Shown one piece after another: positions 1 to 5,091 of a stretch of DNA of 9,277 nt. The notes beneath the pieces were generated by a model. The model searched no databases and was not told the DNA's origin. It saw only the letters and a list, made by a program, of their open reading frames with translations. Origin of the DNA: Acidobacteriota bacterium (GTDB lineage: Bacteria > Actinomycetota > Actinomycetes > Actinomycetales > Micrococcaceae); the NCBI GenBank assembly GCA_019352125.1, contig JABBNV010000097.1, forward strand, positions 1-9,277, in the 5' to 3' direction. The position numbers were made by a program, and so were the translations under genes. Every line of letters begins with the position of its first letter. Within the stretch, counting starts at the first letter, position 1.

Positions 1-295
1 GGCGGGCCAGATCGCCCATCCGTTCCAGGGACGCGCTCATCCGCAGGGAGCCAACAATCATGCGCAAGTCGCTGGCTACAGGCCCTTGCAGCGCCAGAAT
101 GTCGATGGCGCGCTCGTCCAGATCATTCTGCAGGAAGTCAATCCGGGCGTCCGCGGCAATAACATCCTGAGCCAATTCAACATCGGCGCCGCTGAACGCG
201 GACGTCGCTTTCGTCAACGCCTCGGTAACAAGACCCGAAATCTGGATCAGTTCGTCGCCCACCTGGGTGAGTTCTGCCTGGAAAACTTTACGCAC
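1..295 (-). CDS. phoU: Phosphate-signalling protein PhoU, N-terminal part (cut by window start)
   Basis: PhoU is a cytoplasmic helical-bundle protein that links the Pst phosphate transporter to the phosphate-sensing kinase and restrains Pho-regulon signalling when phosphate is plentiful. The minus strand reads 98 codons from a GTG at 295-293, beginning VRKVFQAELTQVGDELIQ. It continues with the family's helical core: DARIDFLQNDLDERAIDILALQ at about residues 49-70 (acidic metal-cluster-type segment) and then SDLRMIVGSLRMSASLERMGDLAR, typical of a PhoU repeat. About 220 residues are usual, so roughly the first half is visible. The start is supported by AAAGGA six bases upstream on the minus strand. 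It is divergent from senX3-regX3, the usual actinobacterial arrangement, and shares with them an upstream region containing a PHO-box-like array. Identification is firm. Confidence 0.95.
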   Translation of the reverse strand, partial: MRKVFQAELTQVGDELIQISGLVTEALTKATSAFSGADVELAQDVIAADARIDFLQNDLDERAIDILALQGPVASDLRMIVGSLRMSASLERMGDLAR

Positions 296-414
296 GGAGC
301 GTCCTTTCGCGGTTGCACTGCTGCCCAAGTAGGAAGGTACTTCTAGGCGTTGAGATCACAGTAGCGGATGCGGCCCGCTGGCCACAGTTCCACTGATCAG
401 GATCCCAGCAAGTT

Positions 415-453
415 GTGAACAGCTAGGCACCGCCGCGTGAACGTTAGTTGAAC
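415..453. promoter_or_regulatory. PHO-box-like direct-repeat array (RegX3/PhoP-type operator)
   Basis: On the plus strand, hexamers fall at exact 11 bp intervals: GTGAAC at 415-420, GGCACC (degenerate) at 426-431, GTGAAC at 437-442 and TTGAAC at 448-453. Read on the minus strand the units are GTTCAA, GTTCAC, GGTGCC and GTTCAC. This matches the GTTCACC-plus-4 direct-repeat unit known for Streptomyces PhoP and the related mycobacterial RegX3 sites. It lies between phoU and senX3, about 120 bp from the phoU start and 60 bp from the senX3 start, and could serve either gene. The spacing and sequence are directly visible; binding by the RegX3 encoded here is inferred. Confidence 0.7.
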
Positions 454-500
454 TGCTGCAAATTCCTGCTCTTGGGCGGCGGTGGGCCCCCTTTGGCGCA

Positions 501-512
501 TAAGCTAGTGGG
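501..512 (+). promoter_or_regulatory. Candidate senX3 -10 element giving a leaderless transcript
   Basis: TAAGCT at 501-506 fits the actinobacterial TAnnnT -10 consensus. Six bases follow before the GTG start of senX3 at 513, so transcription would begin at or next to the start codon. There is no Shine-Dalgarno sequence in front of senX3, which fits a leaderless mRNA. No good -35 hexamer is seen 17-18 bp upstream; the phased PHO array ends about 25 bp upstream of that position, which fits an activator-dependent promoter. Confidence 0.45.
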
Positions 513-1733
513 GTGAACCCCCTGCTCCTCGGACTCCTGTCCGCCGCCGTCGGCCTTGTGCTTGGCGTGTTGGGCATGCTGGCCTTCAGCATGAGCGAGC
601 GTCAGCGGCGCGAAGTAGTCGCTGTGGAGGAACCAACACTGCCCGATGGTGTGGCTGACGTGTTGGCCGTGGTGGGGCGCGCATACGTAGTGGTGGACGC
701 TGTGGATGGGGTAGTGCGAGCCAGCCCCGGTGCTTACACTTTTGGTCTGGTCCGTGGGCACACAGTGGTGCACTCGGAACTGTTGAAGATGACCAGCAGA
801 GTTCGCCGCGATGGTGTGATCGATGAGGCCCAGTTGGAGCTTCCGCGAGGACCGCTGGGCCAGGGCACCATTGTGGTGCAGGTTCGGGTGGCGCCGTTGG
901 GAGATGAATACATTCTCTTGCTGGCGGATGACCGTACCGAAATTACGCGTACCGAGGCAATCCGCAATGACTTTGTGGCGAACGTGTCTCATGAGTTGAA
1001 AACTCCTGTGGGTGCTATTTCGCTGCTGGCCGAGGCGCTGGAAGATTCCCCGGATGATGAAGAAGCCGTTCGCCGTTTCGCGCAGCGCATGCACAAGGAG
1101 TCCGCACGCCTAGCGGCCTTGGTGCAGGACATTATTGAACTTTCCCGGTTGCAGGGTGCGGACGTGGTGCAGCAGGGCAAGCCGGTGGACATCAACGCCG
1201 TGATTGCCGAGGCGGTCGATCGTTCCAAATTGCCCGCGGAAAGCAAGAACATCAGTGTGATTGTAGGGGGATCCGCCACTCCGCCAATTTTTGGCGATCC
1301 GGATCTGCTCGTCACGGCGTTTCGCAACTTGATTGACAACGCCATTCGCTATTCGCCGGAAAATACTCAGGTAGGAATCGGCATCCGTTCCCAGGACGGC
1401 CTTGTAACGGTGTCCATCTCTGACCAGGGGGATGGCATGTCAGCGGAGGATCAGGAACGGGTCTTTGAACGTTTCTACCGGGTGGATGCGGCCCGCTCGC
1501 GGCACACCGGCGGTACCGGATTGGGACTGAGCATCGTCAAGCACGTAGTCTCCAACCATGGTGGCGAGGTCAGCATTTGGTCCCAGCCGGGTAAAGGCTC
1601 AACTTTTACGGTCCGTCTTCCAGAAATGGAAATGACGGACGACGACGGCGGCGCCAGTTCCGGCGAAGCTTCTGGCCGCATGGCCGAAACGAGGGATGCA
1701 TCCGCATCGAAAAACCTAGGAGCAACTGCGTGA
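513..1733 (+). CDS. senX3: Phosphate-sensing sensor histidine kinase SenX3 (PhoR-type)
   Basis: Membrane sensor kinase of the SenX3-RegX3 phosphate-starvation system; it autophosphorylates on His and passes the phosphate to RegX3. The 406-residue protein has a hydrophobic N-terminal segment at about residues 3-27 (membrane anchor), then a PAS-like sensor region at about 45-140. The HisKA domain follows, with the H-box NVSHELKTPVG (catalytic His160). The HATPase domain has an N-box at 271-282 (Asn276), the G1 box DQGDGM at 304-309 and the G2 box GGTGLGLS at 333-340. The C-terminal ~35 residues form an acidic Ser/Ala/Gly-rich tail. GTG 513 is chosen because it retains the membrane segment and sits just after a -10-like hexamer; no ribosome binding site is seen. 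The gene overlaps regX3 by 4 bp, so the two are co-transcribed and translationally coupled. Confidence 0.95.
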   Translation: MNPLLLGLLSAAVGLVLGVLGMLAFSMSERQRREVVAVEEPTLPDGVADVLAVVGRAYVVVDAVDGVVRASPGAYTFGLVRGHTVVHSELLKMTSRVRRDGVIDEAQLELPRGPLGQGTIVVQVRVAPLGDEYILLLADDRTEITRTEAIRNDFVANVSHELKTPVGAISLLAEALEDSPDDEEAVRRFAQRMHKESARLAALVQDIIELSRLQGADVVQQGKPVDINAVIAEAVDRSKLPAESKNISVIVGGSATPPIFGDPDLLVTAFRNLIDNAIRYSPENTQVGIGIRSQDGLVTVSISDQGDGMSAEDQERVFERFYRVDAARSRHTGGTGLGLSIVKHVVSNHGGEVSIWSQPGKGSTFTVRLPEMEMTDDDGGASSGEASGRMAETRDASASKNLGATA

Positions 1734-2410
1734 GCAGGATTTTGATTGTTGAAGACGAAGAATCATTCTCTGACCCACTGTCCTACCTGCTGGGTAAGGA
1801 AGGGTTTGAGGTTGCTGTTGTAGACAATGGGCTCGATGCCATCACCGAATTTGACCGCGCCGGGGCGGACCTGGTGCTGCTGGACTTGCAGCTGCCGGGC
1901 CAGTCCGGCACCGAGGTGTGCCGGCAATTGCGCCAGCGTTCCAGCGTCCCCGTGATTATGCTGACGGCCAAGGACTCGGAGATAGACAAGGTAGTGGGGC
2001 TGGAGCTCGGCGCGGATGACTACGTCACCAAGCCGTACTCGTCCCGTGAGTTGGTTGCTCGAATCCGTGCGGTGCTGCGCCGTCAGGCCGAGCCAGAAGA
2101 ATTGATCACCAGTACCGTAGCCGCTGGGCCGGTGCGGATGGATGTGGAACGCCACGTGGTCAGTGTCAGTGGCGAGCAGGTTTCCTTGCCACTGAAGGAG
2201 TTTGAGCTGCTGGAAATGCTGCTCCGCAACTCCGGCCGGGTACTTACCCGTGGCCAGCTCATTGACCGTGTGTGGGGGTCCGACTACGTGGGGGACACCA
2301 AGACGCTTGACGTGCACGTCAAGCGCCTGCGGAGCAAGATTGAGCCGGACCCGTCCGCGCCCAGGTATCTGGTGACGGTGCGGGGTCTGGGCTACAAGTT
2401 CGAGCCCTAA
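1730..2410 (+). CDS. regX3: Response regulator RegX3 (OmpR/PhoB family)
   Basis: DNA-binding partner of SenX3 that activates phosphate-scavenging genes when phosphorylated. The 226-residue protein matches the usual length (M. tuberculosis RegX3 is 227). The receiver domain (about 1-120) has the acidic pocket Asp9, phospho-acceptor Asp52 (VLLDLQLPG), Thr79 and Lys101 (KPYSSRE). The C-terminal winged-helix domain (about 130-226) carries LKEFELLEMLLRNSGRVLTR, the recognition helix DVHVKRLRSKIE and the terminal wing VTVRGLGYKFEP. The GTG start lies in a GTGA overlap with the senX3 stop, the classic two-component coupling arrangement. The stop is only 3 bp from the end of the convergent lipoprotein gene, leaving no room for a dedicated terminator. 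RegX3 probably acts on the GTGAAC array upstream of senX3 (autoregulation, inferred). Confidence 0.96.
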   Translation: MSRILIVEDEESFSDPLSYLLGKEGFEVAVVDNGLDAITEFDRAGADLVLLDLQLPGQSGTEVCRQLRQRSSVPVIMLTAKDSEIDKVVGLELGADDYVTKPYSSRELVARIRAVLRRQAEPEELITSTVAAGPVRMDVERHVVSVSGEQVSLPLKEFELLEMLLRNSGRVLTRGQLIDRVWGSDYVGDTKTLDVHVKRLRSKIEPDPSAPRYLVTVRGLGYKFEP

Positions 2411-2413
2411 GGA

Positions 2414-2992
2414 TTATTTGCTGGCGGTTGCCGTGGCCGAAGCCGAACTGGTGGAGGCCGAATCGCTGGCGGAAGAAGATGCCGTGCTGGTGGAGGACGG
2501 GCTCGGCGTGGGGATGTACTGCTTGTATTCCTTCAGGCTTGCGTCCATCACGGGCACCTGGAGCTTCGTAGAGTCAGGAGTCTTGGTGCCATTTTGACTG
2601 ATGGTGAGATCCTCCACCGTGCCGGGAGCGCCCTTCACCGTGGAGAGAATCGCACTGTCAGTCTCCTGGTTCAGGTAAACGGGCGCGTTGGCCGGAACGT
2701 TAATTTCAGTCTGTGAACCGTTATCGCCGCTGATGGTCACGCGGATGTCTTGACCGGACGTGTTGAACAGTGCACCGATCACGCGGCCGGGCTGACCCTT
2801 GCCGTTGGAGACCACAATCAGGTTGCGTACCTCAATGTTGCCCACATCCGTACGTACACCGTCGGACGGTGAGTACGTCATAGTGGTTGCCTGCGGGGTG
2901 ATGTAGCTGCAACCGGTCACTGAAAGTACTCCCAGTGACAGGGCTGCAATCAGGCTTGCGCGTTGTACACGACTACTCGCAGCAAATCTCAC
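2414..2992 (-). CDS. lpqE: LpqE-like secreted lipoprotein
   Basis: A 192-residue predicted lipoprotein of unknown biochemical role. The N-terminus has a basic n-region (MRFAASSRVQR), a hydrophobic core at about 14-25 and the lipobox VTGC with lipidation Cys28, so the mature protein should be anchored to the outer face of the membrane. Residues about 30-155 look like one beta-rich domain (VGNIEVRNLIVVSNGKG, VIGALFNTSGQDIRVTISG), resembling M. tuberculosis LpqE. Residues about 159-192 are almost only Ser, Thr and Ala, a low-complexity tail. The GTG start at 2992-2990 has GAGGAG eight bases upstream on the minus strand. The symbol rests mainly on position: lpqE is divergent from carD in M. tuberculosis (Rv3584/Rv3583c), as here. 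Lipoprotein status is strong; orthology is probable; function is not known to me. Confidence 0.75.
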   Translation of the reverse strand: MRFAASSRVQRASLIAALSLGVLSVTGCSYITPQATTMTYSPSDGVRTDVGNIEVRNLIVVSNGKGQPGRVIGALFNTSGQDIRVTISGDNGSQTEINVPANAPVYLNQETDSAILSTVKGAPGTVEDLTISQNGTKTPDSTKLQVPVMDASLKEYKQYIPTPSPSSTSTASSSASDSASTSSASATATASK

Positions 2993-3032
2993 GACAGGAA
3001 CTCCTCGAGGCGGGGCAATAATGATCCTTCCC

Positions 3033-3038
3033 AGCTTA
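3033..3038 (-). promoter_or_regulatory. Possible -10 element for the lpqE-like gene
   Basis: On the minus strand this reads TAAGCT, the same hexamer as in front of senX3 and a fit to TAnnnT. It lies about 40 bases upstream of the lipoprotein GTG start, leaving room for a short leader containing the GAGGAG ribosome binding site. No convincing -35 is seen. Tentative. Confidence 0.3.
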
Positions 3039-3086
3039 TCTGTTAAAAACCTCTTTACGTGTCTCGAAGTCAGTGGAGGAAGGAAA

Positions 3087-3206
3087 ATGTCCTCGGCTCA
3101 ACGCACCTTTTCGCTCCGGAGTCAAGGCCTTGTGAGAATTTCGTCAAGCTCCCTAGTGGCCGCTGACCTGCGAAAACACGCGGGAGTGAGTGCGAAAACG
3201 TGCTAA
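3087..3206 (+). CDS. Candidate small ORF (39 codons) in the carD leader region
   Basis: ATG at 3087-3089 is preceded by GGAGG at 3075-3079 with 7-base spacing, a better ribosome binding site than most genes in this window have. It encodes 39 residues starting MSSAQRTFSLRSQG and ending AKTC: basic, Ser-rich, with no membrane segment and no domain I recognise. Its TAA stop at 3204-3206 forms the first three bases of the presumed carD -10 hexamer, so if translated it would come from an earlier transcript than the carD one. Third-position G+C is only about 58% by hand count, so coding bias does not support it. It could be a real small protein, a leader peptide or chance. Confidence 0.2.
   Translation: MSSAQRTFSLRSQGLVRISSSSLVAADLRKHAGVSAKTC
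3169..3199. repeat. Direct repeat TGCGAAAAC, 22 bp apart, upstream of carD
   Basis: TGCGAAAAC occurs at 3169-3177 and again at 3191-3199, start to start 22 bp (about two helical turns). The copies flank the expected -35 position of the carD promoter, and the second ends four bases before its -10. The placement suggests a binding site for a regulator on one DNA face, but no known factor is recognised. Confidence 0.35.
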
Positions 3207-3209
3207 ACT
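3201..3209 (+). promoter_or_regulatory. Candidate carD extended -10 promoter element
   Basis: TGC directly followed by TAAACT (3204-3209) is an extended -10 motif. The carD ATG at 3235 is 25 bases downstream, giving a short leader of about 18 bases that includes the ribosome binding site AAGGGAG at 3221-3227. No TTGACA-like -35 is seen at 17-18 bp, which an extended -10 can tolerate. Confidence 0.5.
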
Positions 3210-3234
3210 AGAGGCTGGGAAAGGGAGAATCCAC

Positions 3235-3717
3235 ATGGTTTTTGAGGTCGGCGAGACAGTAGTTTACCCCCACCACGGTGCAGCGAAGATCGAGGAGATT
3301 AAGCTGCGCACCATCAAGGGCGTTGAGAAGATGTATCTCAAACTCAAGGTGGCTCAGGGGGATCTGACAATTGAAGTTCCGGCAGAGAATGTGGACCTTG
3401 TTGGGGTCCGCGACGTTGTTGGAAAAGAAGGCTTGGAGCACGTCTTTGACGTTTTGCGAGCGGAGTTCACTGAAGAACCCACCAACTGGTCGCGTCGTTA
3501 CAAGGCCAACTTGGAAAAGCTTGCTTCTGGAGACGTCATCAAGGTAGCGGAAGTAGTGCGTGACTTGTGGCGTCGAGACCACGATCGTGGCCTCTCTGCT
3601 GGTGAGAAGCGCATGCTGGCAAAGGCTCGGCAAATTCTGATTTCAGAACTGGCCCTGGCTGAGAAGACTGATGAAGAAAAGGCTGCGACTGTGCTGGACG
3701 AGGTTTTGGCTTCCTAG
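3235..3717 (+). CDS. carD: RNA polymerase-binding transcription regulator CarD
   Basis: CarD binds the RNA polymerase beta subunit and stabilises open complexes, notably at rRNA promoters; it is essential in mycobacteria. The 160-residue protein has the N-terminal RNA polymerase-interaction domain (about 1-55, with VVYPHHGAA at 9-17 and VAQGDLTIEVPAEN at 39-52) and a helical DNA-binding domain (about 75-160, TNWSRRYKANLEKLASGD). Trp85, which wedges into the minor groove at the -10 upstream edge in mycobacterial CarD, is kept, as is Arg25. Position 47 is Glu where M. tuberculosis CarD has Arg (see findings). ATG 3235 is chosen because it aligns with known CarD N-termini and has AAGGGAG seven bases upstream; the in-frame extension to 3190 adds only non-homologous residues. 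A strong terminator follows, so carD is probably mainly monocistronic. Confidence 0.97.
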   Translation: MVFEVGETVVYPHHGAAKIEEIKLRTIKGVEKMYLKLKVAQGDLTIEVPAENVDLVGVRDVVGKEGLEHVFDVLRAEFTEEPTNWSRRYKANLEKLASGDVIKVAEVVRDLWRRDHDRGLSAGEKRMLAKARQILISELALAEKTDEEKAATVLDEVLAS

Positions 3718-3744
3718 GCAGTTCGGCAACATGCTGGTGACGAG

Positions 3745-3780
3745 GGTCCTGACGCTTTATGCGTCAGGACCTTTTTTGTT
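3745..3780 (+). terminator. Intrinsic terminator downstream of carD
   Basis: A perfect 11 bp stem (3745-3755, GGTCCTGACGC; 3761-3771, GCGTCAGGACC) encloses a 5-base loop, TTTAT, and is followed by six T residues (3772-3777) and GTT. It starts 28 bases after the carD stop and is oriented to end carD transcription before ispD. Confidence 0.92.
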
Positions 3781-3789
3781 GTAGCAGAC

Positions 3790-3802
3790 TAGGCTGGCAC
3801 GT
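3790..3802 (+). promoter_or_regulatory. Candidate ispD -10 element, leaderless
   Basis: TAGGCT at 3790-3795 fits TAnnnT; seven bases separate it from the ispD ATG at 3803 and there is no Shine-Dalgarno sequence. With the carD terminator ending ten bases before the hexamer, ispD needs its own promoter, which makes this candidate attractive. The -35 region would overlap the terminator stem and T-run, and no clear -35 is present. Confidence 0.45.
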
Positions 3803-4573
3803 ATGGATTCTTCCCAAGGGAACGCCGCGCGCTCGGCTACAGCAGTAGTTATTGTGGCGGCAGGATCGGGGCAACGCCTGGGCCACGGAATACCCAAGGC
3901 CAGAGTGCCGCCGGCGGGCCAGCCCATTCTGGCGCACGCTTTGCGCGGCGTGATTGCTGCCAACGTTGCAGCCCAGATATACGTGTGTGTCCCCGTTGGG
4001 GATTCGCAATTGCGGGAGATCTGCGCAGCAGAGGAGCAACTCAACGACGGCCACCCGGTTGTTATTCACACTGTCCACGGTGGGGCGTCCCGTGCCGAGT
4101 CTGTGGCCAACGCGCTGCGGGCTCTGGAACCATCCATTGAACGTGTATTGATCCACGATGCGGCCAGGCCGCTTGTCCCGGTGGAAGTATTTACGCGGGT
4201 GTGCCAGGCCTTGGATGGGGGTGCTCCGGCGGTGATTCCCGTCATTTCGGTGGTGGACACCATTAAGTCAGTTGAACCCGTTCTGCTAGGTGGCGCAGAA
4301 GCCTACCGCGTCACAGGAACACCTGCCAGGGATACCTTGCGGGCAGTGCAAACTCCCCAAGGATTCAGCCTCCACGCGCTACGGGAAGCTCACAGTGCGG
4401 TGCCAGCGCAGGATGACATTACGGATGATGCGATGCTGATGGAGCGAGCCGGCGTGGACGTCTATGTGGTGCCGGGCAGTGAATATTCACATAAAATCAC
4501 TTCTGCCAGTGATCTCCTCCTTGCTGAAGCATGGCTGGAGGGCCCACTGGCTCCGCGTTGGGTGGAGGGATGA
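3803..4573 (+). CDS. ispD: 2-C-methyl-D-erythritol 4-phosphate cytidylyltransferase
   Basis: Cytosolic MEP-pathway enzyme that joins CTP and methylerythritol 4-phosphate to give CDP-methylerythritol, feeding isoprenoid, quinone and cell-wall lipid-carrier synthesis. At 256 residues it is slightly longer than the usual ~230. The nucleotide-binding loop VVIVAAGSGQRLG (15-27) has Arg25, followed by Lys32 in PKARV. Also present are GGASRAESV, HDAARPLV (His118, Asp119), TPQGF and the C-terminal SHKITSASDL (Lys231). The family often reads PKAFV or PKQ at the Lys32 site, so the Arg after PKA is a small oddity. ATG 3803 directly follows a -10-like hexamer and adds a short non-conserved ~13 residue lead before the core; no ribosome binding site is seen. 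The stop overlaps or nearly abuts ispF, so the two MEP genes are expected to be co-expressed. Confidence 0.95.
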   Translation: MDSSQGNAARSATAVVIVAAGSGQRLGHGIPKARVPPAGQPILAHALRGVIAANVAAQIYVCVPVGDSQLREICAAEEQLNDGHPVVIHTVHGGASRAESVANALRALEPSIERVLIHDAARPLVPVEVFTRVCQALDGGAPAVIPVISVVDTIKSVEPVLLGGAEAYRVTGTPARDTLRAVQTPQGFSLHALREAHSAVPAQDDITDDAMLMERAGVDVYVVPGSEYSHKITSASDLLLAEAWLEGPLAPRWVEG

Positions 4574-4575
4574 CT

Positions 4576-5082
4576 ATGGAACGCTTGCCGCAGACAGGAA
4601 TGGGCGTAGACGTGCACGGCTTTGCGCCGGAGGGCCAAGAGCGGCCGCTCTGGCTGGCTGGCCTGTTGTGGCCCGACGAGCAAGGGCTTGCGGGGCACTC
4701 GGACGGGGATCCGGTAGCCCACGCTGCAGCAGATGCGCTGTTCTCGGCCGCCGGCCTCGGTGACCTTGGCACGCACTTCGGCACTGACCGGCCAGAATAC
4801 GCCGGTGCCAGCGGCGTGACGCTGCTGGCTGAGGCTGCACGAATCGTGCGGGCGCATGGTTACAGCATCGGCAACATCGCGGTGCAGCTCATCGGAAATC
4901 GGCCCAAATTCGCGCCACGCAGGCTTGAGGCGCAGCGCGTACTTGCTCAGGCGGCTGGCGCGCCGGTGAGCGTCAGCGCCACCACCACGGATCATCTGGG
5001 CTTTACTGGTCGCGGTGAGGGAATCGCAGCCATTGCGACGGCGTTAGTCATCCATGCGGATGGGGATGCGGCAGTTGGGTAA
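4576..5082 (+). CDS. ispF: 2-C-methyl-D-erythritol 2,4-cyclodiphosphate synthase
   Basis: Trimeric zinc enzyme of the MEP pathway that cyclises 4-diphosphocytidyl-methylerythritol 2-phosphate, releasing CMP. At 168 residues it is close to the usual ~160. Metal ligands are visible as Asp12 and His14 (GVDVHGF) and His49 (PVAHAAADAL); the GHSDGD loop is at 40-45, and the CDP-binding signature TTTDHLGFTGRGEGIAA lies near the C-terminus. Start choice: GGAGGG at 4564-4569 sits six bases before ATG 4576, which is ideal. The ATG at 4570 (same frame, ATGA overlap with the ispD stop) would have no spacer after that site but cannot be excluded, and an in-frame ATG at 4531 inside ispD lacks support. Translation is probably coupled to ispD. 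Confidence 0.95.
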   Translation: MERLPQTGMGVDVHGFAPEGQERPLWLAGLLWPDEQGLAGHSDGDPVAHAAADALFSAAGLGDLGTHFGTDRPEYAGASGVTLLAEAARIVRAHGYSIGNIAVQLIGNRPKFAPRRLEAQRVLAQAAGAPVSVSATTTDHLGFTGRGEGIAAIATALVIHADGDAAVG

Positions 5083-5091
5083 TCTGTAACG
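5080..5091 (+). promoter_or_regulatory. Candidate cysS -10 element, leaderless
   Basis: TAATCT at 5080-5085 fits TAnnnT and includes the ispF stop codon TAA. Six bases follow before the GTG start of cysS at 5092, and no Shine-Dalgarno is visible. The geometry matches those at senX3 and ispD. No clear -35 is recognised in the end of ispF. Confidence 0.4.

Noticed and set aside
334..339. TACCTT (minus strand) as the phoU -10 element
   Set aside because: Fits TAnnnT loosely, but no -35 is present at 17-18 bp and other equally poor candidates (TACTGT at 358-363) exist; not strong enough to list.
86..346. 86-codon plus-strand open frame over phoU
   Set aside because: It is antisense to the PhoU reading frame, which has clear family sequence; no ribosome binding site or domain.
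513..518. GTGAAC at the senX3 start codon as a further PHO unit
   Set aside because: It begins 65 bp after the last unit, one base out of the 11 bp register, and is explained by the start codon and second codon.
444..1094. 216-codon minus-strand open frame opposite senX3
   Set aside because: His/Gln-rich composition typical of an antisense shadow; the plus strand encodes an unmistakable histidine kinase and the frame would run through the PHO array.
1763..2317. 184-codon minus-strand open frame opposite regX3
   Set aside because: Shadow of a fully conserved response regulator; no recognisable domain.
3021..3086. Upstream extension of the small ORF to ATG 3021
   Set aside because: The ribosome binding site clearly points to ATG 3087; the extension has no start signal.
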